Assembly (NCBI GenBank): GCA_005885015.1
Contig: VAYG01000065.1
Span: forward strand, 1-11,428
From: Actinomycetota bacterium
GTDB lineage: Bacteria; Actinomycetota; UBA4738
Direction: 5' to 3'
DNA: 11,428 nt
In this document: one piece after another, positions 1-7,757 of the stretch
How the letters are laid out: the number at the start of each line of letters is the position of its first letter
How positions within the stretch are numbered: the first letter of the stretch is position 1
Made by a program: the position numbers and the translations under genes
Notes under the pieces: generated by a model
The model's database searches: none
The model's input: the letters and a program-made list of their open reading frames with translations, nothing else
What the model was told of the DNA's origin: nothing

Positions 1-513
1 CTCGTCGTCGAGCTCCTCGGACGTGGCGAAGTGGGTCCAGAGCCCCTGCAGCTCCAGCCCGGCGCCGAGCACGGACTGGACGAACGCCGGGGCCCGCTCC
101 GGGGGCAACCCCACCCGGTGCATCCCCGTGTCCACCTTCACGTGCACGACGGCATCGCCCCCAAACGACCCCGCCGCTTCGGCCAGCCGGGCCAGCCCTT
201 CCTCCGTGTACAACGAGGGAGTCAGGCCGGCGGCCAGGGCCTCCTTCTCGGATCCACGGGGGAACTCGCTCAGCACGAGGATGGGCGCGGCGATCCCGGC
301 GTCGCGGAGCTGGACGCCCTCCTCCACCATCGACACGCCCAGCCACGTGGCCCCCGCGGCCAGGGCGGCCCTGGCCACCGGCAGCGCGCCGTGTCCGTAT
401 CCGTTCGCCTTGACCACGGCCATGACCTCGACGCCGCCCCGTCGGAATTCACCGACGTTGTGTCGCACGGCGTCGAGGTCGATCAGGGCGACCGTCGGCC
501 GGTGACGGATCAC
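1..513 (-). CDS. alr: alanine racemase, N-terminal part (cut by window edge)
   Basis: Interconverts L- and D-alanine using pyridoxal phosphate, in the cytoplasm, supplying D-Ala for peptidoglycan. Only the first 171 residues are in the window. Residues 32-42 read AVVKANGYGHG, the family's PLP-binding stretch, with Lys35 as the lysine that forms the internal aldimine and Tyr39 beside it. Further on come VDTGMHRVG (127-135), with the conserved arginine at 133, and WTHFATSE (159-166), whose His161 matches the conserved barrel histidine. The start is GTG at 513-511, giving MIRHRPTVALIDLDAVRHN, a typical Alr N-terminus. This GTG overlaps the upstream nnr stop as GTGA, so translation is probably coupled. 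It is the last visible gene of the glmM-glmS-acpS-nnr-alr block. The catalytic tyrosine of the C-terminal domain is outside the window and cannot be checked. Confidence 0.96.
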   Translation of the reverse strand, partial: MIRHRPTVALIDLDAVRHNVGEFRRGGVEVMAVVKANGYGHGALPVARAALAAGATWLGVSMVEEGVQLRDAGIAAPILVLSEFPRGSEKEALAAGLTPSLYTEEGLARLAEAAGSFGGDAVVHVKVDTGMHRVGLPPERAPAFVQSVLGAGLELQGLWTHFATSEELDDE

Positions 514-2048
514 GGCGGGCCCGCCTCCAGCTGGGCGATGGCCCGGGGAAGGTTGGCGATGACGTCGGAGGCGATCGTTCCCTCCCCGAGACCGGCCGCG
601 GCCAGGCGTCCGGCAGCGCCGTGCACGTAGGCGCCCAGGACGGCAGCGTCCGCCGAACCCACCCCCCTGGCCACGAAGGCGGCGATCGCTCCGGTCAGGA
701 CGTCGCCGGTGCCGGCGGTCGCCAGGTACGACCCTCCGGTCGGGTTCACCCTGGCGTTCCCACCGGGCTCGGCCACGACGGTCCGGGACCCCTTCAGCAG
801 GACCGGCAGCCGGAACTCGGCTGCCGCCTTCCTGGCATGGCCCACCCGATCCTCCAGCACTTCCTCCGAGGAGAGGCCGGTGAGCCGGCCGAACTCTCCG
901 GCGTGAGGGGTGATGACGGCCTCGGCCGATCGCTCCGCGAGCATTCCACCGCGACCGGCGAACGCGTTGAGCCCGTCGGCGTCGAGCACGAAGGGCACGG
1001 GCGACCGGCCGACCACCGTTCGGACCAGCTCCGCCGTGGAGGGGTCGGTGGAGAGACCCGGTCCGGCGGCGAGGGCGTCGACCTGGCTCAGGCGCCCGGC
1101 CAGGATCGGCCACGCCTCCTCGGAGACGCTTCCGTTCTCCGTCTCCGGCAAGGGGAGGAACGTGGCCTCCCTGATGGCGCTTTCCACGACGGCGAGGATC
1201 CCCTCGGGCACCGCCAGGACGACGAGGCCGGCTCCGGCTCGATAGGCGGCCGACGCCGTGAGCGCGGCGGCTCCGGTCATGGCCCGCGACCCCGCCAGCA
1301 CCATCACCACCCCCGACGACCTTTTGTGCGTACCTGGGAGGCGGCGAGGAAGGAGCCCCAGGAGGTCCTCGCGCTGTACGAGCGAGACCTCGCTTCGGAC
1401 CAGGTCCGGAGGGAACCCGATGTCGGCGACGTCGACCTCGCCCGCGTGCCAAGCGCCGGGGTGAAACACCAGTCCGGGCTTCAGCGCGCCGAACGTGACT
1501 GTGACGTCGGCGGCGACGGCCGTCGCCTTCACCAGCCCGGTCTCGCCCTCCACGCCGGAGGGGATGTCCACGGCGAGCACGGCCCCGGCGGATCGGTTGA
1601 TGGCCTCGATCGCCACGGCCATGTCGCCCTCGGGCTTCCCCCGAAAGCCCGTGCCGAAGATGGCGTCGATCACCACGTCGGCCCGGCCGGCCTCGCGGTC
1701 CAGGACGTGCGGGGCGAAGCGCAGCCACCGGCCTCCGACGCGGGTGAACCGACGGAAGCTTTCGGCGGCGGCGCCCCGCAGCTCCTCGGGTCCGGTCATC
1801 ATGACCACCGACACGCCCAGGCCCCACCGATCCAGCAGCCGGGCGGCCACCAGCCCGTCGCCGCCGTTGTTCCCCCTCCCCGAGATCACCACCGTCCGGC
1901 GCCCGTACGTCCCTCCGGCCAGGCTCATGGCGGCGCGAGCCACCGCGCGCCCGGCGTTCTCCATGAGCGCCTCGGTCGTGACTCCGCGCGCGCCGCTCTG
2001 CCGGTCCAGCTCGGCGCTCTCGGCAGGTGTGAGGATGGGGATCGCCAC
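510..2048 (-). CDS. nnr: bifunctional NAD(P)H-hydrate epimerase / ADP-dependent NAD(P)H-hydrate dehydratase
   Basis: Repairs damaged NADH and NADPH. The N-terminal YjeF_N domain epimerises the hydrated cofactor; the C-terminal ribokinase-like domain dehydrates it using ADP. The protein is 512 residues. Epimerase half: GNNGGDG at 59-65, the IDAIFGTG metal-site region at 127-134, and VDIPSGV at 160-166. Dehydratase half from about residue 225: GTHKRSSG (239-246), AAGPGLS (327-333), VLDADGLNAF (354-363), ITPHAGEF (379-386) and GTGDVLTG (446-453), where Asp449 is the expected catalytic aspartate. The start is GTG at 2048, preceded by AGGAGA at about 5 nt; the frame stays open up to 2291, but that part lies inside acpS and adds no family sequence. 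It sits 8 nt after acpS and shares GTGA with alr. The fused form in this position is common in Actinomycetota. Confidence 0.95.
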   Translation of the reverse strand: MAIPILTPAESAELDRQSGARGVTTEALMENAGRAVARAAMSLAGGTYGRRTVVISGRGNNGGDGLVAARLLDRWGLGVSVVMMTGPEELRGAAAESFRRFTRVGGRWLRFAPHVLDREAGRADVVIDAIFGTGFRGKPEGDMAVAIEAINRSAGAVLAVDIPSGVEGETGLVKATAVAADVTVTFGALKPGLVFHPGAWHAGEVDVADIGFPPDLVRSEVSLVQREDLLGLLPRRLPGTHKRSSGVVMVLAGSRAMTGAAALTASAAYRAGAGLVVLAVPEGILAVVESAIREATFLPLPETENGSVSEEAWPILAGRLSQVDALAAGPGLSTDPSTAELVRTVVGRSPVPFVLDADGLNAFAGRGGMLAERSAEAVITPHAGEFGRLTGLSSEEVLEDRVGHARKAAAEFRLPVLLKGSRTVVAEPGGNARVNPTGGSYLATAGTGDVLTGAIAAFVARGVGSADAAVLGAYVHGAAGRLAAAGLGEGTIASDVIANLPRAIAQLEAGPP

Positions 2049-2056
2049 GGCTCTCC

Positions 2057-2431
2057 TCAGGCTCGAAGGGCCACGCAGAAGGCTCCCGCCATCCGCCGCT
2101 CGTGGGTCAGGGCCACCATGACCTCGGTCACCCCGAGCGTCTCCATCCGGCGCCGGGAGGCCCCTTCGATGGACAGCTTTGGCGCGCCGGTGGGCGCGCG
2201 GTCCACCCGCACGTCCTGCCAGCGCATCGCCTTCACCCCACCCAGGGCCTTGCGGCACGCCTCCCGGGCAGCCCATCGCGCCGCGTAGCACTCCGCCGGT
2301 GTCGCCTGTCGCTCGCAGTAGTCGACCTCGCTGGGGGCGAAGACCCGCTCCACGAACGTCTTGCGCCGCTCGAGCAGCCGCTTGACCCGTTCCACGTCGA
2401 CCAGGTCGATGCCGATCCCCACGATGTCCAT
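2057..2431 (-). CDS. acpS: holo-[acyl-carrier-protein] synthase
   Basis: Transfers 4'-phosphopantetheine from coenzyme A to the serine of acyl carrier protein, making holo-ACP for fatty acid synthesis in the cytoplasm. The protein is 124 residues, a normal size for the family. It opens with MDIVGIGIDLVDVERV, where Asp9 is the expected magnesium ligand. The second signature, ARWAAREACRKALG (51-64), carries Glu57, the other metal ligand, and the C-terminus has the usual LTHE at 109-112. The ATG start lies 16 nt after the glmS stop. I see no good Shine-Dalgarno in front of it, so it may depend on translation of glmS. Placement between glmS and nnr is the usual actinobacterial arrangement. Confidence 0.95.
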   Translation of the reverse strand: MDIVGIGIDLVDVERVKRLLERRKTFVERVFAPSEVDYCERQATPAECYAARWAAREACRKALGGVKAMRWQDVRVDRAPTGAPKLSIEGASRRRMETLGVTEVMVALTHERRMAGAFCVALRA

Positions 2432-2447
2432 GGCTAGAGCCGAGGCG

Positions 2448-4274
<1,827 letters not shown>

Positions 4275-4280
4275 GAGGAT

Positions 4281-4301
4281 TCAATGGTACCCCGCGCTCA
4301 C
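4281..4301 (-). other. possible six-codon leader ORF before glmS
   Basis: Between glmM and glmS a GTG at 4301-4299 starts the codons M-S-A-G-Y-H and ends with TGA at 4283-4281. It sits 6 nt after the core of a full-strength Shine-Dalgarno, GGAGGTGA (4312-4305). The mini-ORF is in the same frame as glmS; its TGA, then two codons, then the glmS ATG follow. Its codons are too few to judge coding potential. It could be a leader whose termination delivers ribosomes to glmS by reinitiation. It could also be an accidental arrangement in which 30S subunits slide from the strong site to the ATG. What is seen is the arrangement; any function is inference. Confidence 0.3.
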
Positions 4302-4304
4302 GGG

Positions 4305-4312
4305 TCACCTCC
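4305..4312 (-). promoter_or_regulatory. strong Shine-Dalgarno placed about 30 nt before the glmS ATG
   Basis: GGAGGTGA on the minus strand is fully complementary to the 3' end of 16S rRNA. It is too far from the glmS ATG (30 nt between them) to serve it directly, but is ideally spaced for the GTG at 4301. The bases just before the glmS ATG are CCATTGAATCCTC, with no purine-rich site. Confidence 0.6.
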
Positions 4313-4325
4313 GAGCCGGGCGCTT

Positions 4326-5663
4326 CTACGGCAGCGAGGAGCTCACCGCCGAGGCGATCGCGTCGGCGTGCTTGAGCGCGTCGTCCTCGTTCGCCGCCTC
4401 GACCATGACCCGGACGACCGGTTCGGTCCCGGAAGCCCGGACCAGCACCCGCCCCCCCTCTCCCAGGACCTCCTCCGCCTGACGCACCGCCTCCCACACC
4501 TGATCGGCATCGCCGAGCCTCTCGGGGTTGGTCACCTCCACGTTCAGAAGCACCTGGGGGAACTTCTCCATGCACGCCGCCAGCTCGGCGACGGTGGCCT
4601 CGTTGCGCCGGGCCAGGGTGAGGAACTGCACCGCGGTGAGCAGCCCGTCTCCCGTCGTGGCGTGGCGGAGGAAGATCACGTGGCCCGACTGCTCGCCTCC
4701 CAGCACCGTGCCGGTGTCGAGCATCGCTTCCAGGACGTAGCGGTCTCCCACCTTCGTCTCCATGACCCGGATCCCGGCCTCGCCCATGCTGATCCGAAAC
4801 CCCAGGTTCGCCATGACCGTGGTGACCACGGCGTCCTGGGCGAGCTCGCCTCCCCGTTTCATGGCCAGGGCACAGGCGGCCAGCACCTGGTCTCCGTCCA
4901 CCACGTTGCCGCGTTGGTCGGCGAACATGGCCCGGTCGGCGTCCCCGTCGTGGGCCACCCCAGCCTCGGCTTCCGAGTCGGCGACGGCCAGCGCCATGAC
5001 TTCGGGCGTGGTGGCCCCGCACCCGTCGTTGATGTTCCAGCCATCGGGCCGGTCGTTGATCGGGACGACGGCCGCCCCCAGCCGGCGGAGCAGTTCGGGC
5101 GCGATGCTCGATGCGGCGCCGTTGGCGCAGTCGACGACCAGCCGCATACCGTCGAGGGAGCCATCCGCGATGGAGAGCAGACGCCGAAGGTAGCGCTCGT
5201 TGGCGTCCTGGGCCCGGAGGACCCGTCCCAGTCCACGGCCGATGGGGCGAGGACCCGAGTCGCGTTCCACGATCGACTCGATCTCGTCCTCGATCCGATC
5301 CGGCAGCTTGTATCCGGACGCCCCGAAGAACTTGATCCCGTTGTACTGGACGGGATTGTGGGAGGCGGAAATGACCGCGCCGGCCTGGGCTCCGAAGTCC
5401 TGGGTCAGATACGCCACGGCCGGCGTGGTGCACACACCCAGCAGGACCGCGTCCCCGCCCGCCGAGCAGATCCCAGCGGTGAGGGCGGCCTCGAGGAACT
5501 CGCCCGAGGCCCTGGTGTCCCGTCCCACCGCGATGTGGGGCCTGCTCTCCCCCTGTTCGGTGAGGGCGAGGACCGCCGCCCGCCCCAATCGGAACGCGAC
5601 CTCGCCGGTCAGATCCTGGTTGGCGATGCCCCGGACGCCGTCGGTCCCGAACAGCCTCCCCAT
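4326..5663 (-). CDS. glmM: phosphoglucosamine mutase
   Basis: Converts glucosamine-6-phosphate to glucosamine-1-phosphate, the step after GlmS, in the cytoplasm. The protein is 445 residues, as usual for the family. It begins MGRLFGTDGVRGIAN. The phosphoserine loop is ISASHNP at 98-104, with Ser101 as the expected phosphorylated residue. The metal-binding loop is DGDADR (239-244). The sugar-binding loop is GEQSGH (323-328), and the phosphate-binding loop of domain 4 is RASGTEP (409-415). All key residues are intact. The ATG at 5663 fits the family N-terminus and no other start is plausible. No Shine-Dalgarno is visible; a -10-like TAAGAT ends 9 nt before the ATG, suggesting a nearly leaderless transcript. 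It is the first gene of the minus-strand cell-wall block. Confidence 0.98.
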   Translation of the reverse strand: MGRLFGTDGVRGIANQDLTGEVAFRLGRAAVLALTEQGESRPHIAVGRDTRASGEFLEAALTAGICSAGGDAVLLGVCTTPAVAYLTQDFGAQAGAVISASHNPVQYNGIKFFGASGYKLPDRIEDEIESIVERDSGPRPIGRGLGRVLRAQDANERYLRRLLSIADGSLDGMRLVVDCANGAASSIAPELLRRLGAAVVPINDRPDGWNINDGCGATTPEVMALAVADSEAEAGVAHDGDADRAMFADQRGNVVDGDQVLAACALAMKRGGELAQDAVVTTVMANLGFRISMGEAGIRVMETKVGDRYVLEAMLDTGTVLGGEQSGHVIFLRHATTGDGLLTAVQFLTLARRNEATVAELAACMEKFPQVLLNVEVTNPERLGDADQVWEAVRQAEEVLGEGGRVLVRASGTEPVVRVMVEAANEDDALKHADAIASAVSSSLP

Positions 5664-5688
5664 CGTGGGGCTATCTTACGGACACGCC
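5664..5688. promoter_or_regulatory. candidate shared divergent promoter for glmM and the DUF2007 gene
   Basis: The 25-bp gap between the divergent genes holds one AT-rich island. Read on the minus strand it gives TAAGAT (5678-5673), 9 nt before the glmM ATG. Read on the plus strand it gives TATCTT (5672-5677), 11 nt before the ATG at 5689. Both fit the actinobacterial TAnnnT -10 form. No convincing -35 is visible on either side and neither gene has a Shine-Dalgarno, so both transcripts could be leaderless or nearly so. This is inferred from spacing. Confidence 0.4.
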
Positions 5689-5937
5689 ATGCCGCATCCT
5701 GAACCCTCGAGCTCCTCGGACCGCCTCGTTCTCGTGTTCAGCACGGCGAGCATCCCCGAGGGAACGCTCGTCCGGGGGCTCCTCGAAGCCGAGGGCATCC
5801 CGGCCCAGCTGAAGGGCGAGGGCGAGGGGCCGTACCGGATGGGGCCGGTGTACGTCTGGGTGCCCGAGCGGTACGAGGTGCAGGCCCGCCTGCTGATCGC
5901 CGAAGCCGCCTCCGGAGGCACGCCGCCCTCGGAGTGA
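5689..5937 (+). CDS. small DUF2007-type protein (putative signal-transducing protein family)
   Basis: An 82-residue cytoplasmic protein with no signal peptide or membrane segment. The core runs from about residue 12 to 71: LVLVFSTASIPEGTLVRGLLEAEGI, a glycine-bearing turn, then VYVWVPERYEVQARLLIAEA. This is the pattern of DUF2007 proteins: an opening strand, a helix that selects an element of a longer chain ('LVRGLLEAEGI'), a strand ending in V-P, and a final helix. The molecular role of the family is not established, and the signalling name is only a database label. It is one of two likely genes on the plus strand. It converges on rpsI, with 18 nt between the two stops and a strong hairpin over its own stop. 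It diverges from glmM. The ATG at 5689 is chosen because the open frame upstream lies antisense within glmM and has no family sequence. Confidence 0.72.
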   Translation: MPHPEPSSSSDRLVLVFSTASIPEGTLVRGLLEAEGIPAQLKGEGEGPYRMGPVYVWVPERYEVQARLLIAEAASGGTPPSE

Positions 5938-5943
5938 GGGCGG
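5923..5943. terminator. bidirectional hairpin between the DUF2007 gene and rpsI
   Basis: CCGCCCTC (5923-5930), a 5-nt loop, and GAGGGCGG (5936-5943) form a perfect 8-bp GC stem. The plus-strand TGA (5935-5937) spans the end of the loop and the first stem bases. The hairpin lies 13 nt past the rpsI stop on the other strand. It is followed in the plus direction by a weaker GGCTC/GAGCC inverted repeat. There is no T-tract on either side, so it is a GC-hairpin type terminator candidate, placed where two convergent genes end. Confidence 0.55.
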
Positions 5944-5955
5944 GCTCGGGAGCCG

Positions 5956-6360
5956 CTACCGCTTCGAGTACTGGGGCGCCTTGCGGGCCTTCTTCAGCCC
6001 GTACTTGCGCCGTTCCTTCTCCCGCGGGTCCCGAGTGAGGAGGCCCTCTTTCTTCAGCAGCGGCCGAAGGGTGGGATCCATCTGGACGAGAGCCCGGGCG
6101 ATGCCGTGGCGGAGCGCCCCGGCCTGGCCGGACACCCCGCCCCCGTCCAGGTTGGCGAAGACGTCGAACTCCTTCTCCCGGCCCACGACCCGGAAGGGAC
6201 TGGTGATGGTGAGCCGGTGGGCGCGCGAGGGGAAGTAGTCCTCCAGGGACCGACCGTTCAACTCGACCAGTCCCGTCCCCGGAACGACCCGCACCCGGAC
6301 CACGGCCTCCTTGCGACGACCGGTGCCGAGCCCTCGCCCTTCCTGTGCCGCGTCCGCCAC
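5956..6360 (-). CDS. rpsI: 30S ribosomal protein S9
   Basis: Component of the small ribosomal subunit head; its C-terminal tail reaches the P-site tRNA. The protein is 134 residues. GTGRRKEAVVRVRVVPG near the N-terminus, SLEDYFPSR, GGGVSGQAGALRHGIARAL and the tail KYGLKKARKAPQYSKR are all intact; the final basic SKR is the tRNA-contacting end. The GTG at 6360-6358 is chosen because AAGGAG lies about 8 nt upstream, within the last codons of rplM, and only one base separates the rplM stop from this GTG. It lacks the longer N-terminal extension found in mycobacterial S9. It is co-transcribed and very probably translationally coupled with rplM. Confidence 0.97.
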   Translation of the reverse strand: MADAAQEGRGLGTGRRKEAVVRVRVVPGTGLVELNGRSLEDYFPSRAHRLTITSPFRVVGREKEFDVFANLDGGGVSGQAGALRHGIARALVQMDPTLRPLLKKEGLLTRDPREKERRKYGLKKARKAPQYSKR

Positions 6361-6361
6361 G

Positions 6362-7129
6362 CTAGGTCTCCTTCGTGCGTCGGGCCCGGGGCTTCCGGGC
6401 CGCCTTCCCCGGTTCTGGTTCGGCCGAGGCCTTGGCCGTGCGGGGCTCCTGCTTCGCCCCCGCCCGAGTCGTCGAGCGCCGGGGCCTCGAGGTGGTCCGC
6501 TTCGCGCCCTGCCGGGGCGCCCTCCCACCCGCTCTCGAGCCTGTGGCCGAGGTGCCTGCGGCCCGACCTGCCCGGGGTCGGGACCTGGCGGTTGACTTCG
6601 CTCCCGCTCGGGACCTGCCGGGCCGTGCCGCCTCCTTCTCCTGCTCGGGCCCACGATGGGTCGCGGGGGGCGGGGGGAGCCCTGTCCACTTCGGCATCTC
6701 CCCGAGGGGCAGGGCCGCCGGTTGCTGGGCCCGGTGGGGATGGTCGGGCCCCTCGTAGACGGCGAGCTTGCCGATCATCTGCCGCCCCAGCCGGTTCTTG
6801 GGAAGCATCCCGCGGACGGCCCGTTCCACCGCCAGGGCCGGCCGCTCGGCCATGAGGCGGACGTACCCGACGCCTCGAAGGCCGCCCGGGTATCCCGAGT
6901 GCCGGTAGAAGACCTTCTCCTCCTCCTTGCCCCCGGTCAGGCGGACCCTCTTGGCGTTGACCACGATGACGTGGTCCCCCGTGTCCATGTGCGGGGCGTA
7001 GATGGGCTTGTGCTTGCCACGGAGGATCTTGGCCACCTCGGAAGCGAGCCGGCCCAGCACGGCGCCCTCGGCGTCGATCACGTACCAGCGGCGTTCGATG
7101 TCGCGCGGCTTCGGAGAGAAGGTCTTCAT
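6362..7129 (-). CDS. rplM: 50S ribosomal protein L13 with a long basic C-terminal tail
   Basis: Early-assembling protein of the large subunit. The conserved core (residues 1 to about 143) starts MKTFSPKPRDIERRWYVIDA and has LRGKHKPIYAPHMDTGD (36-52), YRHSGYPGG (75-83), GMLPKNRLGRQM (107-118) and HPHRAQQP (130-137). L13 is normally about 142-150 residues; this one is 255. Residues 144-255 are low in complexity and rich in Arg, Lys, Pro, Ala, Gly, Ser and Thr, with about 30 basic and 8 acidic residues by my count, resembling a histone H1-like tail. The tail reads without a stop to TAG one base before rpsI, and the rpsI Shine-Dalgarno lies in its last codons, so the frame looks genuine. The ATG at 7129 matches the family; the open frame upstream crosses the promoter. 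A C-rich run at 6664-6677 sits at the core-tail junction. Confidence 0.95.
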   Translation of the reverse strand: MKTFSPKPRDIERRWYVIDAEGAVLGRLASEVAKILRGKHKPIYAPHMDTGDHVIVVNAKRVRLTGGKEEEKVFYRHSGYPGGLRGVGYVRLMAERPALAVERAVRGMLPKNRLGRQMIGKLAVYEGPDHPHRAQQPAALPLGEMPKWTGLPPPPATHRGPEQEKEAARPGRSRAGAKSTARSRPRAGRAAGTSATGSRAGGRAPRQGAKRTTSRPRRSTTRAGAKQEPRTAKASAEPEPGKAARKPRARRTKET

Positions 7130-7130
7130 G

Positions 7131-7171
7131 GATTGTCCAGGAGTCACAATCGTCGGCCGGAGCTGGCCGAC
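7131..7171 (-). promoter_or_regulatory. structured 5' leader of rplM with two hairpins
   Basis: Two perfect inverted repeats lie between the predicted transcription start and the rplM ATG. The first is GTCGGCC (7171-7165) pairing with GGCCGAC (7158-7152) over a 6-nt loop. The second is GATTGT (7151-7146) pairing with ACAATC (7136-7131) over a 9-nt loop, ending one base before the ATG. No clear Shine-Dalgarno is present. The arrangement resembles ribosomal-protein autoregulatory leaders, but I do not recognise it as a described class. Confidence 0.4.
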
Positions 7172-7176
7172 AGGGC

Positions 7177-7206
7177 AGTCTACCTGGGCGTTCGACAGGA
7201 CGTCAA
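7177..7206 (-). promoter_or_regulatory. sigma-70 (SigA/HrdB-type) promoter for rplM-rpsI
   Basis: TTGACG (7206-7201) and TAGACT (7182-7177) are separated by 18 bp on the minus strand. This matches the actinobacterial housekeeping form TTGACn / TAgnnT. A start about 7 nt downstream gives a leader of roughly 40 nt before the rplM ATG. It makes rplM-rpsI independently transcribed despite lying downstream of the alpha operon. Confidence 0.65.
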
Positions 7207-7335
7207 AGGTCTGGTCTCCTAATCGCTCACAACCACCCGGCTGGACGGACCCAAACACGGACATCGACCCGCAGAGAAGAGGGGGCAGCTCTGGCTGCTA
7301 TGAGAAGGCCGCACGGCCCGCTCCGAACAGTGCAG

Positions 7336-7461
7336 ATGGCAGGACGGATCAAGCCGATTCGCCGGTTTCCTCCCGGACGGAGGTGCAAGGTCTGCGGAAT
7401 TGCCTTGAGTAGCTACAACTCGACGGAATTCTGCTACGAGGATCGCCGCCGAAAGGCGTGA
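7336..7461 (+). CDS. very small hypothetical protein with a CxxC zinc-ribbon-like motif
   Basis: A 41-residue ORF on the plus strand, divergent from rplM. It is basic at the N-terminus (MAGRIKPIRRFPPGRR), then has CKVCG (17-21), ALSSYN (23-28), CYED (33-36) and a basic end. The spacing Cys17-x2-Cys20 ... Cys33-x2-X36 is that of a small zinc ribbon, but the expected fourth ligand (His or Cys) is Asp36, coded GAT, one base from CAT. It may bind zinc poorly, or be decaying. The start is uncertain: ATG at 7336 has no Shine-Dalgarno, and an in-frame ATG at 7300 would add 12 residues. A hairpin follows 1-2 nt after the stop. I do not recognise a named family, and function is unknown. Base composition is less GC-biased than in neighbouring genes. 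Confidence 0.45.
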   Translation: MAGRIKPIRRFPPGRRCKVCGIALSSYNSTEFCYEDRRRKA

Positions 7462-7462
7462 A

Positions 7463-7485
7463 GGACCTGCCTCAGGGCAGGGACC
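7463..7485. terminator. terminator-like hairpin at convergent ends
   Basis: CCTGCC (7466-7471), loop TCAG, and GGCAGG (7476-7481) form a perfect 6-bp stem, extended by GG (7463-7464) with CC (7484-7485) across a small bulge. It follows the plus-strand small ORF directly. On the minus strand it covers the TGA that ends the BNR fragment. A second small hairpin, CGCC-GAAA-GGCG (7447-7458), precedes it. No T-tract is present. It could separate the alpha-operon/deacetylase transcript from the rplM promoter. Confidence 0.4.
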
Positions 7486-7753
7486 GGTCCCAGACCCCAC
7501 TCGAAAACGTGCCAGCGTGCAGCCCTCGGCCGGCTTGATCGACGGCCAGGGAGCTCACTCGCAGATTGCTCAGCCCCTGATTGAAGGAGGCCCCCGACGC
7601 TCCGCCGTCGGTGGAGCGGTAGATCCCAAATCCACCGGTGTACGCGTCGAACTCGCTGACGTACACCGTGCCGGCCCGGGCAGGGTCGACAACCACGTAG
7701 CGAACTCCCCTCAGCACGGCGCCCTTCTTACACCCGAACCCGACGAGGGGCAA
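7472..7753 (-). pseudogene. fragment of a BNR/sortilin-type beta-propeller protein (C-terminal blade)
   Basis: About 75 residues read like one blade of a BNR-repeat propeller: VVVDPARAGTVYVSE, then GGFGIYRSTDGGAS, FNQGLSNLRVSSLAVD and a GTFSSGVWDRSLP C-terminus. The Asp-box core S-T-D-G-G is intact, but the tryptophan usually found two residues later (GxxW) is Gly. A full propeller needs several hundred residues. Here the reading frame begins only 4 nt after the deacetylase stop, with no further blades upstream and at best a TTG start at 7753. Codon choice is looser than in the flanking genes (GTT, CCT, TTT, AAT and CAA occur). The likeliest explanation is a remnant of a larger secreted protein truncated by rearrangement. 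A short real gene is less likely. Confidence 0.5.
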
Positions 7754-7757
7754 TGGT

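Noticed and set aside
621..2288. Long plus-strand open frame of 555 codons
   Set aside because: It lies antisense to the clearly recognised nnr and acpS genes; its sequence is Gly/Arg/Pro/His-rich, as expected of a shadow frame in GC-rich DNA, with no known motif.
2049..2291. N-terminal extension of nnr by 81 codons
   Set aside because: The extension lies inside acpS in another frame and resembles no YjeF_N sequence; the GTG at 2048 has a good ribosome-binding site.
4275..4325. glmS ribozyme upstream of glmS
   Set aside because: The gap is only 51 nt, far too short for the ribozyme fold, and glmM ends right before it; the ribozyme is typical of Firmicutes.
7130..7264. N-terminal extension of rplM by 45 codons
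   Set aside because: It would run through the promoter and leader hairpins; L13 proteins begin at the M-K-T-F-S-P position chosen.
7130..7471. tRNA or other structured RNA gene in the gap upstream of rplM
   Set aside because: I looked for a tRNA-like TTCGA-type T-loop with matching acceptor stem on both strands and saw none; the inverted repeats present are short and fit a leader or terminator.
7219..7500. Minus-strand 93-codon open frame upstream of rplM
   Set aside because: No recognisable motif, overlaps the small plus-strand ORF and the hairpin, and ends close to the rplM promoter; likely chance in GC-rich DNA.
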